16,436 nucleotides of DNA. It comes from an uncultured Duganella sp. GTDB taxonomy: Bacteria; Pseudomonadota; Gammaproteobacteria; Burkholderiales; Burkholderiaceae. The notes below the pieces were generated by a model. It saw nothing but the letters and a program-made list of their open reading frames with translations. It searched no databases and had not been told where the DNA came from. This document shows positions 1-9,100 of the stretch, in pieces. Each line of letters begins with the position of its first letter. The stretch's first letter is position 1. The stretch covers positions 1 to 16,436 of the forward strand of contig CAMLRG010000122.1 in the NCBI GenBank assembly GCA_946482335.1. Reading direction: 5' to 3'. The translations under genes and the position numbers were made by a program.

Positions 1-451
1 GGCCCTTCATTTGCGACAGCAGTTCGATCAGCTGTCCCTTGTCATCTTGCGAAATGTCTTGCAGCAGTTCGGCAACCCAGCTTTCATGGACTTCGGCCAT
101 CTGGGCGAACGCCTTGCGGCCGGCGGGCGTGAGTTTGACGCTGAAGGCGCGGCCATCTTTCGGGTCGGGCACGCGCACCACCAGGTTTTCCTGTTCCAGC
201 TGGTCGGTGATGCCGGTGACGTTGCCGCCGGTGACCATCATGCGCTTGGAAAGCTCGCCCATGCGCAGGCCGTCGGGGTAACGCTCCAGCTGCGCCATCA
301 GGTCGAAGCGCGGCAGCGTGATGCCGAATTCGGCGCGCAGGCGGCTGCGGATCTCGGCTTCGATCTTGGTGGTGCAGGACAGCATGCGCAGCCACAGCTT
401 CAACGACTGGTGGTGGTCGTTGGTCAGGCGGCTTTCCAGGTCCAATTGCAT
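1..451 (-). CDS. MarR-family transcriptional regulator (3' end cut by window edge)
   Basis: The ATG at 451 opens a frame that runs off the left edge with 150 residues visible, close to the usual full MarR length of 140-170, so little is missing. A helical N-terminal dimerisation segment (about 1-45) is followed by a winged helix-turn-helix. The recognition helix lies near residues 72-88 (TGGNVTGITDQLEQEN), and the wing carries the family's D-x-R signature (PDPKDGRAFSV, about 95-105). Family knowledge: MarR repressors beside aromatic acyl-CoA genes often sense the CoA thioester made by the pathway. The start lies 12 bases after the preceding SDR stop, and the stop overlaps an AAGGA ribosome site (TAAGGAAC), so it is the last visible gene of the ligase operon. 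I infer that it represses the operon through the palindrome at 5377-5394. The effector could be anthraniloyl-CoA or salicylyl-CoA; the sequence does not say which. Confidence 0.9.
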   Translation of the reverse strand, partial: MQLDLESRLTNDHHQSLKLWLRMLSCTTKIEAEIRSRLRAEFGITLPRFDLMAQLERYPDGLRMGELSKRMMVTGGNVTGITDQLEQENLVVRVPDPKDGRAFSVKLTPAGRKAFAQMAEVHESWVAELLQDISQDDKGQLIELLSQMKG

Positions 452-463
452 GGTTCTTGTTCC

Positions 464-1285
464 TTACATGACTTCACCGCCGGCGACGGCGATGGATTGG
501 CCGGTCATCGCGCCCGATGCAGGCTGGCAAAGCCATGCGACCGCGTTCGCCACTTCTTCCACTTGCACCAGCCGCTGCTGGGGGTTGGCGGCGGCCAACT
601 CGGCGCGGGCCTGTGCTTCGCTGCGGCCAGTCTTGTGCATGATGTTGGCGATGGCGTCCTGCACGATGTCGGTTTCGGTGTAGCCGGGGCAGACCGCGTT
701 GACGGTGATGTTCTTGCCGGCCAGCTCCAGCGCCAGGGCGCGCGTGAGGCCGACCAGGCCGTGCTTGGCCGCGACGTAGGCGCTGACGTATCGGTAGCCT
801 TTCAGGCCGGCGGTGGAGGCCACGTTGACGATCCTGCCCCAACCTTCTTCCAGCATTTGCGGCAGCACGGCCTGGGTGCAGTGGAAGGCGCCGGTCAGGT
901 TGACGTCGAGCATTTGACGCCAGTGCTGGCTGGTGGTCTTGGCGAATGGGGCGGTGACTGCCTGGCCGGCGTTGTTGATCAGGATGGTGATCGGGCCTCG
1001 CTGCTCGGCGGCGGCGATGGCGGCGTGCACCGCTGCTTCGTCGGTGACGTCGAGCACACACGTTTCGACACGCGGCGCAAACCGGTACTCCGGTGTCTGG
1101 CCCGCAGGGCCCGACACCGCCTTACCCGTTTGCGCCGCGAGCAGGCCGGCGGCGCGTACCAGCGCCGCGGCATCGCGGCCAGCGATGGTCACGCTGGCGC
1201 CTTGCTCGAGCAGCGCGCGGGCGCAAGCCAGCCCGATGCCGCGGCTGCCGCCGGTGATGAACGCGTGATGGCCAAGCAATTGCAT
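464..1285 (-). CDS. SDR-family oxidoreductase in the aromatic-CoA degradation operon
   Basis: This 273-residue classical short-chain dehydrogenase/reductase has the nucleotide-binding TGGSRGIG at 11-18, NNAG at 104-107, catalytic Ser157, and the Tyr170-x-x-x-Lys174 pair (YVAAK). After the second strand the sequence reads AGRD (Arg37), which would fit NADP(H) better than NAD(H), but that is a weak inference. A longer than usual loop (about 50-75) sits before the DV at 79-80. Its ATG is three bases past the stop of the monooxygenase/reductase gene, with GGAGG inside the end of that gene, so the two are translationally coupled. Being embedded between the ring-attacking enzyme and the MarR regulator suggests it reduces or oxidises a hydroxyacyl-CoA or keto intermediate after dearomatisation. 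A FabG-like or 3-hydroxybutyrate-dehydrogenase-like activity is the main alternative. The SDR family call is firm; the substrate is not. Confidence 0.9.
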   Translation of the reverse strand: MQLLGHHAFITGGSRGIGLACARALLEQGASVTIAGRDAAALVRAAGLLAAQTGKAVSGPAGQTPEYRFAPRVETCVLDVTDEAAVHAAIAAAEQRGPITILINNAGQAVTAPFAKTTSQHWRQMLDVNLTGAFHCTQAVLPQMLEEGWGRIVNVASTAGLKGYRYVSAYVAAKHGLVGLTRALALELAGKNITVNAVCPGYTETDIVQDAIANIMHKTGRSEAQARAELAAANPQQRLVQVEEVANAVAWLCQPASGAMTGQSIAVAGGEVM

Positions 1286-1288
1286 GCC

Positions 1289-3682
1289 TCAGCCCTCCAG
1301 CAATTTGGCCGCGACTTGCTGCGGCGTAAGCCCGGCGCTGGCGGCGGCCAGCTGGCGTTCGCGCTCAAGATTGCGCTCGAGTTGCTGTTTGCCCGCCACA
1401 TACTGTTTCGGCCAGCTCACCGGCGTGTAGCCCAGCTTGGCCGCCTCGCCCAGGGTCCACGAGGGATTGGCCAGATGCGGGCGCCCCACTGCGCACAGGT
1501 CGGCGCGCCCTGCGGCGATGATGCCGTTGGCGTGGTCGGCTTCGAAAATCGAGCCCACCGCCATGGTCGGGATACCGGCTTCGTTGCGCACCCGGTCGGC
1601 GAATGGTGTCTGGAACATGCGCCCGAATACGGGCTTCTCCAGCTTGCTGACCTGTCCCGACGAACAGTCGATCATATCGGCCCCGGCTTGCTTGAACAGG
1701 CGCGCGATCTGCACCGCATCATCGGGCGTGATGCCCCCTTCCACCCAGTCGTGCGCCGAAATGCGCACGCTCATCGGCTTGTGCGCAGGCCAGGCCGCGC
1801 GCATCGCCGCGAACACGCGCAAGGGGAAGCGGCAACGGTTTTCCAGCGAGCCGCCGTACTCGTCGCCGCGCACATTGGTCAGTGGCGAAATGAAGGAAGA
1901 CAGCAGGTAGCCGTGCGCGCAATGCAATTCCAGCCAATCGAAGCCGGCTTCTTCGGCGGCCAGCGTGGCGCGTACGAAATCGGCCTCGATGCGGCGCATG
2001 TCCTCGCTGCTGGCGGTGCGCGCCACTTGCGACACACCCGCCAGGTATTGCTGCTGCGACGCCGCCACCAGCGGCCAGTTGCCCTGCTCCAGCGGCAGGT
2101 CGATGCCGTCCCACATGGCGCGGGTGGAACCTTTGGCGCCGGCATGCCCGAGCTGCAGGCCGATCTTCGCATCGGTATTGTTGTGGACGAAGTCGACGAT
2201 GCGCTTCCACGCCATGGTGTGCGCCGGCGCATACATGCCGGGGCAAAATGGCGTGATGCGGGCATCGGCCGAGACGCATGTCATCTCCGCCATCACCAAT
2301 GCAGCGCCGCCCGCGGCACGCGCACCCAGGTGGGCCAGGTGCCAGTCGCCGACGCAACCGTCGAGCGCGCTGTATTGCGCCATCGGCGACACGACGATGC
2401 GGTTCTTCAGGACCAGGCCGCGCACCTTGTAGGGCGTGAACATCGGCGGCACGGTGCGGGTGCCGGGCGCCGAGGCCCAGGCCGGGGCCGGCAAACCGGC
2501 CTGGGCGAAGGCGCGCTCGGCCAGCCAGCGCTCGAAGCCGGCCACGTAGTCCTTGTCGCGCAGGCGCAGGTTTTCGTGCGACAGGCGCTGGCTGCGCGTC
2601 AGCATCGAATAGGCGAACTGCGGCGCTTCCAGGGCGGTGTAGCGCTGCACGTTTTCGAACCATTCCATCGAGTTGCGGGCCGCGCTCTGGATCTTCAGCA
2701 CTTCGACCGCGCGTACTTCCTCATAGGCGGCCAGCGCCGCTGCCGGGGCGTCGCCGTAGGCGGCGAAGCAGCGCGCCAGTTCGATCGCATCTTCCAGCGC
2801 CAGTTTGGTGCCGGAGCCGATCGAGAAATGCGCGCTGTGCGCCGCATCGCCCATCAGCACCACCGGCGTGTCGCCGTTCCAGTGCACCCACTTGCGGCAC
2901 ACGATGCGCGGGAACTTGATCCACACGTTGGAGCCGCGCAGGTGGGCAGCGTTCGACATCAGCTTGTGTCCTTGCAGCCGGTCGGCGAACAGTTGCTCGC
3001 ACCAGGCCAACGCTTCCTCCTGCGTCATGTCGTCCAGGCCGGCAGCGCGCCATACGGTCTCCGGCGTTTCGATGATGAAGGTCGAGGTGTCGCCGTCGTA
3101 CTGGTAAATATGGGCCTGGAACCATCCGTGCTCGGTCTGCTGGAAGTCGAAGGTGAAGGCGTCGAATTTCCTGGTGGTGCCGAGCCAGACGAAGCGGCAC
3201 TGGCGCGCTTCGATCATGGGCTGGAAGGTCGCTTCGTAGCGCGAGCGCACGCGCGAGTTCAGCCCATCGGAGGCGATCACCAGGTCGGCATCGTAGCGCG
3301 CAGCCAGTTCCTGGTCGTCCTGCACGTCGGTTTCGAACACCAGCTCGACGCCCAGTTCCTCGCAGCGCCGCTGCAGGATGTTCAGCAAGCGCTTGCGGCC
3401 GATGCCGCAAAAGCCGTGGCCGCCCGAGGTGACCTTCCGGCCCTTGAAGAATACGTCGATATCGTCCCAGTGGTTGAACGATTGCAGGATTTCGCGCGCA
3501 GTCTTCTCGTCGGCCGCCACCAGGTTGCCCAGCGTCTGGTCGGAAAACACCACGCCCCAGCCGAAGGTGTCGTAGGGCCGGTTGCGCTCCACCACGACAA
3601 GGCGGTGCGACGGGTCCTGCTTTTTCATCAGCAGGGCGAAATACAGGCCGGCGGGTCCGCCGCCGATACAGACGATGTTCAT
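1289..3682 (-). CDS. Bifunctional FAD monooxygenase / Old Yellow Enzyme fusion (2-aminobenzoyl-CoA monooxygenase/reductase type, or salicylyl-CoA 5-hydroxylase/oxidoreductase)
   Basis: The 797-residue protein is a fusion. Residues 1 to about 395 form a group A flavoprotein monooxygenase: GGGPAG at 7-12 binds the FAD ADP moiety, the DG motif is at 139-140 ([10 protein letters not shown]), and the GD motif is at 278-291 ([14 protein letters not shown]). Residues about 414-765 form an Old Yellow Enzyme-like FMN reductase: SPMAQYSA at 432-439, QLGHAGAKG at 510-518, the active-site HCAHGYL at 587-593, and [12 protein letters not shown] at 605-616. This architecture is that of Azoarcus evansii 2-aminobenzoyl-CoA monooxygenase/reductase, which hydroxylates and then reduces the ring so that it is opened without a ring-cleavage dioxygenase. 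Database names for such fusions often say salicylyl-CoA 5-hydroxylase instead, and substrate choice cannot be read here. The start lies eight bases after the ligase stop (TGAGGAAACGC-ATG), so the genes are co-transcribed. The protein is cytoplasmic, with no signal peptide or membrane segment. Confidence 0.9.
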   Translation of the reverse strand: MNIVCIGGGPAGLYFALLMKKQDPSHRLVVVERNRPYDTFGWGVVFSDQTLGNLVAADEKTAREILQSFNHWDDIDVFFKGRKVTSGGHGFCGIGRKRLLNILQRRCEELGVELVFETDVQDDQELAARYDADLVIASDGLNSRVRSRYEATFQPMIEARQCRFVWLGTTRKFDAFTFDFQQTEHGWFQAHIYQYDGDTSTFIIETPETVWRAAGLDDMTQEEALAWCEQLFADRLQGHKLMSNAAHLRGSNVWIKFPRIVCRKWVHWNGDTPVVLMGDAAHSAHFSIGSGTKLALEDAIELARCFAAYGDAPAAALAAYEEVRAVEVLKIQSAARNSMEWFENVQRYTALEAPQFAYSMLTRSQRLSHENLRLRDKDYVAGFERWLAERAFAQAGLPAPAWASAPGTRTVPPMFTPYKVRGLVLKNRIVVSPMAQYSALDGCVGDWHLAHLGARAAGGAALVMAEMTCVSADARITPFCPGMYAPAHTMAWKRIVDFVHNNTDAKIGLQLGHAGAKGSTRAMWDGIDLPLEQGNWPLVAASQQQYLAGVSQVARTASSEDMRRIEADFVRATLAAEEAGFDWLELHCAHGYLLSSFISPLTNVRGDEYGGSLENRCRFPLRVFAAMRAAWPAHKPMSVRISAHDWVEGGITPDDAVQIARLFKQAGADMIDCSSGQVSKLEKPVFGRMFQTPFADRVRNEAGIPTMAVGSIFEADHANGIIAAGRADLCAVGRPHLANPSWTLGEAAKLGYTPVSWPKQYVAGKQQLERNLERERQLAAASAGLTPQQVAAKLLEG

Positions 3683-3690
3683 GCGTTTCC

Positions 3691-5337
3691 TCAGGTGCTA
3701 CGGAGTTTGAAGCGTTGCAGCTTGCCGGTTTCGGTGCGCGGCAGCGACGGCAGGAAGCGGATGGCGCGCGGATATTTGTATGGCGCGATCTGCTCCTTGA
3801 CGAAATCCTGCAGCTGCGCCGCCATCTCCGGCGACGGCGCGAAGCCGGGTTTCAGCACCACATGTGCTTCCACGATCTGCCCGCGCTCCTCGTCCGGCTT
3901 GCCGACCACGCCGCATTCGGCCACGGCGGGATGGCGCAGCAAGGCGTCTTCGACTTCGGGGCCGGCAATGTTGTAGCCGGCGGAAATGATCATGTCGTCG
4001 GTGCGCGAACGGTAGAAGAAGTAGCCGTCGGCATCCATCTCGTAGGCGTCGCCGGTCAGGTTCCAGCCGTCCAGCACATAGTCGCGCTGGCGCGGGTCGT
4101 CCAGGTAGCGGCAGCCGGTCGGGCCTTTCACGGCCAGCCGCCCGACCACGCCCGGGCCCAGCGGCCGGCCATTGTTGTCCAGCACGCAGGCGCGGTAGCC
4201 GGGCACCGGTTTGCCGGTGGCGCCGGGACGGATCTCGTCGCCGGATGCGGAGATGAAGATATGCAGCATTTCCGTGGCGCCGATGCCGTCGATCATGCGC
4301 AAGCCCGTGGCCTGCTGCCATGCCTCGCGCGTCGCCACCGGCAGCGCTTCACCGGCCGAGACGGATTTCTTCAGGCTGGAAAGCGCATAGTTGCCGGCCA
4401 GTGCGGCCATCTGGCGGTAGAAAGTCGGCGCGGTGAAGCAGATCGTGGCGCGGTACCGTTCGATGGCTTGCAGCAGGGTCTCCGGCGTCAGCTTTTCCAG
4501 CAGCACGGCCGCGGCCCCCACGCGCAGCGGGAACAGCAACAGGCCGCCCAGGCCGAAGGTGAAAGCCAGCGGGGGCGTGCCGATGAACAGGTCGTCTTGG
4601 CCGCACTTCAGCGTATGGCGCGGGAAGCAGTCGCAGATCGCCAGCACGTCGCGGTGGAAGTGCATGGTGCCCTTGGGGACGCCGGTGGTGCCGGAAGTGA
4701 AGCTGATCAGGCAGATGTCGTCGGCGGCCGTATCGCAGGCGGCAGCGCTGGGGGGCTGCGCTGCCATCAGCGCGTCCAGCGAGCGCCCGGCCACCGCCTC
4801 GCCCGCGGCGGCGTCGGCGGGCACATTGAACCACAGGGTGCGCCCGGGGCGCTGCGGCGCCGCTTCGATTTCCTCGCGCAGCGCGTGGGCGCACAGCACC
4901 GCCTGCACCTGCGCCTTGTCCATGATGACGCCCAGTTCGCGCGCACGCAGCAGGGGCATGGTGGGCACGGCGATCAGCCCTGCCTTCAGCACCGCCAGCA
5001 CGGCGGCAGCCATCACCGGGTGGTTGGCGCCGCGCAGCAGCACGCGGTTGCCGGGCACCAGCCCCAGCGGGCCGCGCAGCACGTTGACGATGCGGTCCAC
5101 TTGCTGCTGCAGCTCGGCATAGGTCCAGTTGATGCCGTCGCCGCGCAGGGCCAGGCGGGCGCCGCGGCCGGCGGCGACCGCCTTGTCGAGCAGTTCGGCC
5201 ACGCAGTTCAGGCGCGCCGGGTACTGCAATTCGGGCAGGTCGAATACCAGGTCCGGCCATTGGTCGGCCGGCGGGAGGTGCTGGCGCGCGAACTGGTCGA
5301 GATGCGCGCTCGGTGCTGCTGCAGTGGGTCTGTTCAT
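3691..5337 (-). CDS. Aromatic acid-CoA ligase (benzoate / 2-aminobenzoate type, ANL superfamily)
   Basis: This adenylate-forming enzyme activates an aromatic acid to its CoA thioester through an acyl-AMP. The open frame extends upstream to 5454, but those 39 extra codons cross the promoter and operator, so I place the start at the ATG at 5337, preceded by AGGG. This gives 548 residues, normal for the benzoate-CoA ligase group. Visible core motifs are the phosphate-binding [10 protein letters not shown] (214-223), the aromatic-pocket and ATP motif GIGATEM (351-357), TGD (428-430), the hinge region [18 protein letters not shown] (442-459), and the C-terminal catalytic lysine in [11 protein letters not shown] (Lys539). 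It is the first gene of the operon ligase, monooxygenase/reductase, SDR, MarR, separated from the next gene by only eight bases. Partnership with the fused monooxygenase points to anthranilate or salicylate. Benzoate or a hydroxybenzoate remain possible. Confidence 0.9.
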   Translation of the reverse strand: MNRPTAAAPSAHLDQFARQHLPPADQWPDLVFDLPELQYPARLNCVAELLDKAVAAGRGARLALRGDGINWTYAELQQQVDRIVNVLRGPLGLVPGNRVLLRGANHPVMAAAVLAVLKAGLIAVPTMPLLRARELGVIMDKAQVQAVLCAHALREEIEAAPQRPGRTLWFNVPADAAAGEAVAGRSLDALMAAQPPSAAACDTAADDICLISFTSGTTGVPKGTMHFHRDVLAICDCFPRHTLKCGQDDLFIGTPPLAFTFGLGGLLLFPLRVGAAAVLLEKLTPETLLQAIERYRATICFTAPTFYRQMAALAGNYALSSLKKSVSAGEALPVATREAWQQATGLRMIDGIGATEMLHIFISASGDEIRPGATGKPVPGYRACVLDNNGRPLGPGVVGRLAVKGPTGCRYLDDPRQRDYVLDGWNLTGDAYEMDADGYFFYRSRTDDMIISAGYNIAGPEVEDALLRHPAVAECGVVGKPDEERGQIVEAHVVLKPGFAPSPEMAAQLQDFVKEQIAPYKYPRAIRFLPSLPRTETGKLQRFKLRST

Positions 5338-5376
5338 GGTCGCCCTGGGTAAGGTTCGGTTGAAGTCAGCGCAGAC

Positions 5377-5394
5377 TACTTTAAACTTAAAGTA
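5377..5394. promoter_or_regulatory. Candidate MarR operator, 18-bp palindrome
   Basis: TACTTTAA and TTAAAGTA form perfect 8-base inverted arms around a two-base AC centre. It is an AT-rich island in a very GC-rich region and lies about 40 bases upstream of the ligase ATG. A second pair of arms, GCAGAC (5371-5376) and GTCTGC (5399-5404), flanks it. Length and symmetry suit a MarR dimer, and a MarR gene ends the same operon. That this protein binds here is inference. Confidence 0.72.
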
Positions 5395-5406
5395 TATTGT
5401 CTGCAA
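5378..5406 (-). promoter_or_regulatory. Candidate sigma-70 promoter of the aromatic-acid operon
   Basis: On the minus strand TTGCAG (5406-5401) and TAAAGT (5383-5378) are separated by 17 bases, which fits a sigma-70 promoter with a weak -10. TATACT (5396-5391) is a better -10 but lacks a convincing -35. Either choice puts the palindrome over the RNA polymerase binding region, as expected for repression by occlusion. Confidence 0.4.
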
Positions 5407-5426
5407 GCCTTGAAACCGGTCAACCT

Positions 5427-5452
5427 GGGCCAGGCCCAAGGGCCTGCCCCCC
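5427..5452 (-). terminator. GC-rich hairpin after the response-regulator gene
   Basis: Just past the response-regulator stop the DNA has GGGCCAGGCCC (5427-5437), an inverted repeat with a one-base centre, next to a second GC-rich partial repeat ending at 5452. There is no following T run, so it is not a textbook intrinsic terminator. It closely parallels the element at 13422-13450 and may end transcription of the two-component genes or insulate the downstream operon. Confidence 0.35.
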
Positions 5453-5453
5453 A

Positions 5454-6161
5454 CTAACCTTGGCGGACCAGGGAGGATTGGTGCAGCACGGCGCGGATCA
5501 CGTCCGTCAGGGCCGCTTGCACGGCATCGTTGCCGACAGGGCCGACCAGCAGCGGCTTGAGGGCGGCGGCGGCGCCATGCAGGCCCAGGGTGGTGCAGCC
5601 CGTATGCAGGCGTTCCAGGCGCACGCGGGCCTCGGCCTGCTCATCGCGCGCCAGCAAGGCATCGAGTTCGGTGCTGGCGGCCGTCAGCTGGTTCTGGAAG
5701 CCGGTCAGGTAGACCAGCAGGCGGTCGGCAGCGATGCCCAGGCGCAGCAGCGTGTCGGCGGGATCCTCGGCGCGGTGCTCGTAGCCATGGGCGGCCTGGT
5801 CGAGGAAGGCGCCGAGATGGGCGCGTACCTGGTCGGACTGGAAGGGCTTGACGATATAGCCGGTGGCGCCGGCCAGGGTGGCTTGCTGCACCGTTTCCTT
5901 GTCGGTGGCGGAGGACACCAGCACGAACGGCAGTTCCGCCAGCTCCCCCAGGGCGCGCACGCGCTGCAGCAGCTCGATGCCCGACAAGCGCGGCATGCGC
6001 AAGTCGCAAAACACGATCCCCGGGCGCAGGCCATCCTCCAGCTGCTGCCAGGCGTCGGCGCCGTCTTCCGCCTCGATGATGTCGAACTTGCCGCAACCGT
6101 CGATCAGGTGCATCAGCACCATGCGCGAGACCACATCGTCGTCGACTACCAATACCTTCAT
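5454..6161 (-). CDS. Response regulator with receiver domain and helical, HPt-like C-terminus
   Basis: The start is the ATG at 6161, preceded by GAGGAAAGC; a longer frame reaching 6329 only overlaps the kinase gene and lacks homology. Of 235 residues, about 1-120 are a CheY-like receiver with acidic pocket Asp7-Asp9, phosphoacceptor Asp53 (FCDLRMP), conserved Ser83/Ser84, and Lys105 in YIVKPF. Residues about 125-235 are helical with no DNA-binding, GGDEF, EAL or methylesterase motif. The stretch ERLHTGCTTLGLHGAAAAL (about 183-201, His186) faintly recalls the HPt signature His-x-x-Lys-Gly, but the lysine is missing. The gene follows the hybrid kinase by 19 bases, so the pair almost certainly form one phosphorelay, with the kinase's HPt handing phosphate to Asp53. 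The output is probably protein-protein interaction. I do not recognise a named homologue. Confidence 0.88.
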   Translation of the reverse strand: MKVLVVDDDVVSRMVLMHLIDGCGKFDIIEAEDGADAWQQLEDGLRPGIVFCDLRMPRLSGIELLQRVRALGELAELPFVLVSSATDKETVQQATLAGATGYIVKPFQSDQVRAHLGAFLDQAAHGYEHRAEDPADTLLRLGIAADRLLVYLTGFQNQLTAASTELDALLARDEQAEARVRLERLHTGCTTLGLHGAAAALKPLLVGPVGNDAVQAALTDVIRAVLHQSSLVRQG

Positions 6162-6180
6162 GCTTTCCTCGCTGTGTGAT

Positions 6181-9100
6181 TCAATGCCGCGTTGGCGAAA
6201 CGATGTGTTCCAGCAGCAGCCGCAAACGCGGCAGCTTGTCGCGGATCGCCGGCCACATGGCGCGGTCCGCCGCCCTCTCCAGCTCGCCGCACAAGGCATG
6301 CAGTTCGGCTTCGTCGAGGTAGGCGGCACTGCCTTTCATGCCGTGGAACAGGCGGCCCGCCGCGTCGGCATCGGCGGACGACAGGGCCTGGTCCATCTCG
6401 CGCAGGCGCGCCGGCAAGTCCGCGATAAAGGCGTCGCGCAAGCGCAGCTTCAGTGCCTGGCCGGCCAGGCCCGGCAGCGGTTCCGGCGGCGGCAAATCGC
6501 AGACGCCAAACATATCATCAAGTTCGGCCATCGTGGGGCGCGCTTCGGCCTTGGCGCGCATCGGCGCCAGCTTGATGCCGCGCGCCAGCTGGCGTTCGAT
6601 GGCGCGTTCGAGCTGCATATGCAGCGCGCCCTCGTCGATCGGCTTGGTCAGGAAGTCGTCCATGCCGGCCGCCAGGTAGCGGCTGCGGTCTTCGTCGCTG
6701 GCGTTGGCGGTCAGCGCCACGATCATCAGGTGCGGATCCAGCACCGGCGCCTCGCGCGGGCCGCCGGAGCGGATCAGGCGCGTCGCGGTGGAGCCGTCCA
6801 TCTCCGGCATGCGCCCGTCCATCAGCACCAGGTCGTAGCGCTGCTGGGCGCAGGCGGCCAGCGCCAGCACGCCATTGCCGGCGATATCGACCTTGTGGCC
6901 CAGGTCTTCCAGCATCATGCGGATGATGATCTGGTTGGTCGGGAAGTCTTCCGCGCACAGCACGCGCAACTGGTGGGTGTGCGGTTCGCGCGGCACGTGC
7001 GGCACCAGCGGCGGCGCCACCCCGTCGCGCAGCGGGACCGTGAAGGCGAAGGTGGAGCCGGCGCCCGGCGCGCTGACCACTTCGATCTGCCCACCCATCA
7101 GTTCCACCAGCTGGCTGCTGATCGCCAGTCCCAGGCCGGTACCGCCGTAGCGGCGCGTGGTGGTGCTGTCGCCCTGCTCGAATTTCTGGAACAGGCGCGG
7201 CAAGGCGTCCGGCGGGATGCCGATGCCGGTATCCTCGACCGTGAAGCGGATGCGGTGGCCCTGCGGCCCGCCGCCTTCGCGCTCGACCCGCAGCGACACC
7301 TTGCCCCGTTCGGTGAACTTGAAGGCATTGCCCACCAGGTTCACCAGCACCTGGCGCAGCCGGGTCGGGTCGCCCACCACGAATTGCGGCAAATCCCCGG
7401 CGAAGTCGACTTCGAAACCGACGGTATTGGACATGGTCTGCTCGGCGAACAGGCTGACCACGTTTTCCACCATGCTCGCCAGCGCAAAGTCGATCGATTC
7501 GATATGCAGCTTGCCGGCCTCGATCTTGGAGAAGTCCAGCAAATCGTTGATGATCGCCAGCAGCGACTGGGCATTGCCCTGGCCGCGCTCGATCTGTTCG
7601 CGCGTGCGTTCGGCCAGGCTGCTGTCGCGCAGCGCGAAGCCCAGCATGCCGATCACGCCGGCCAGCGGGGTGCGCATCTCGTGGCTCATATTGGCCAGGA
7701 ACTCGGACTTTTGGCGCGTCGCCTCCTCGGCGCGCTGCTTGGCCAGCGACAGGTGCTTGTCGCGCTGCTCCAGTTCGCGCTTCTGGTCCTGCAGCAGCTG
7801 GTTTTTCAGCTCCACTTCGGCGGTACGCAGGCTCACCTGCTGCTCCAGGCGCTGCTGCTGGCGGCGCAGCACGCGCACCCGCGTGTGGTAGGCGGCCCAG
7901 GCCCCGCCCAGCAAGGCGCCCAGTACGCACAGGCGGAACCACCAGGTCTTCCAGTACGGCGGCGCGATGGTGATCGACAGCATGGCGGCATTGTCGTTCC
8001 AGATACCGTCCTTGTTGGCGGCCTTGACGCGGAACTGGTAAGTGCCGGGGTCGAGGTTGGTGTAGGTGGCGAAGCGCTTGCCGGCATCGGTCACCACCCA
8101 ATCCTTGTCGAAGCCCAGCAACTGGTAGGCAAAGCGGTTGCGCTGCGGCGCGGCGAAGTGCAAGGCCGAGAATTCCAGCGAAAAGACGGAATCGCCCTCG
8201 CGCAGCGACAGCTCGCGCGTGTATTCGATGGCCTGCCGCAGCACGCCCTTGTTGGCGCCGCCCTGTCCCGGCCGCACCGACTTGTTAAAGATCTGGAAGT
8301 CGGTGATGACGGCCGTCGGCGCCGCGCTGTTCTCATGCACTTCCTGCGGGTCGAACGCCGTGATGCCGTTGAAACCGCCGAAGTACAGGGTGCCGTCCGC
8401 CGCGCGCAGGGCCGAGCCGTCGAAGTAGGCGCCTTCGATGGTGCCGTCCACGCCGGAATAGTTGCGCACCTGGCCGTTGCTCATGTCCAGGCGCGAAATG
8501 CCGGTATTGGTCGACAGCCACAGATACTTGCCGCGGTCCGGCAGGATGGCCGCGATGGCGTCGTCGGCCAGGCCATCCTTGCGCAGGAAGCGGCGGAAAT
8601 GCACGCTGCCGTCGCCGCGCCGCTCCATCCGGTTCAGGCCGGCCGCGGTACCGATCCACAAGGCGCCATCCTCGTCCTCGTACAGGTAGTGCACCTCGTT
8701 GTGGCTCAGGCTGCCCGTATCGTTCGGGTTGTGGCGGTAATGCGTGAAACGGCCCGTCTTGCGGTCCAGCAGGTCCAGGCCATTGAAGGTGCCGACCCAC
8801 AGGTTGCCGCGGCGGTCCTCCAGCACCGGACGCACCACGCTGTCGGCCAGGCTGTGGATATCGGTCGGATCGTGGCGGAAGGTCAGCACGCCATTGCTGT
8901 CCGGGTCGATGCGGTGCAGGCCGTTGCGGGCCGAGGCCCAGATCATGCCGTCGCGGTCGCCGTACAGGAAACGGATGACATCATTCTCCGGGTCGCCGTG
9001 CGACAGCATCTGCGGGCCGAAGCGGCGCGTGCGCACGTCGAAGCGGCGCACCCCGTTGCGCCCACCGACCCACAGCACGTGGCGCTGGCGGGGATCCTGC

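Noticed and set aside
11..3976. Open frame of 1321 codons on the plus strand
   Set aside because: It is antisense to the MarR, SDR, fusion and ligase genes, all of which have clear family motifs. Its product is rich in His, Gln, Ala and Arg without any domain, as expected from the complement of GC-rich coding DNA.
3715..5352. Plus-strand frame of 545 codons opposite the CoA ligase
   Set aside because: The ligase has all the adenylation motifs on the minus strand; the opposite frame has no recognisable domain.
5338..5454. N-terminal extension of the CoA ligase to 5454
   Set aside because: The 39 extra codons would translate the promoter and palindrome, and ligase similarity begins only after the ATG at 5337.
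6162..6329. N-terminal extension of the response regulator to 6329
   Set aside because: It overlaps the kinase's 3' end in another frame and adds a Cys/Arg-rich segment before the typical MKVLVVDDD receiver start, which has its own Shine-Dalgarno.
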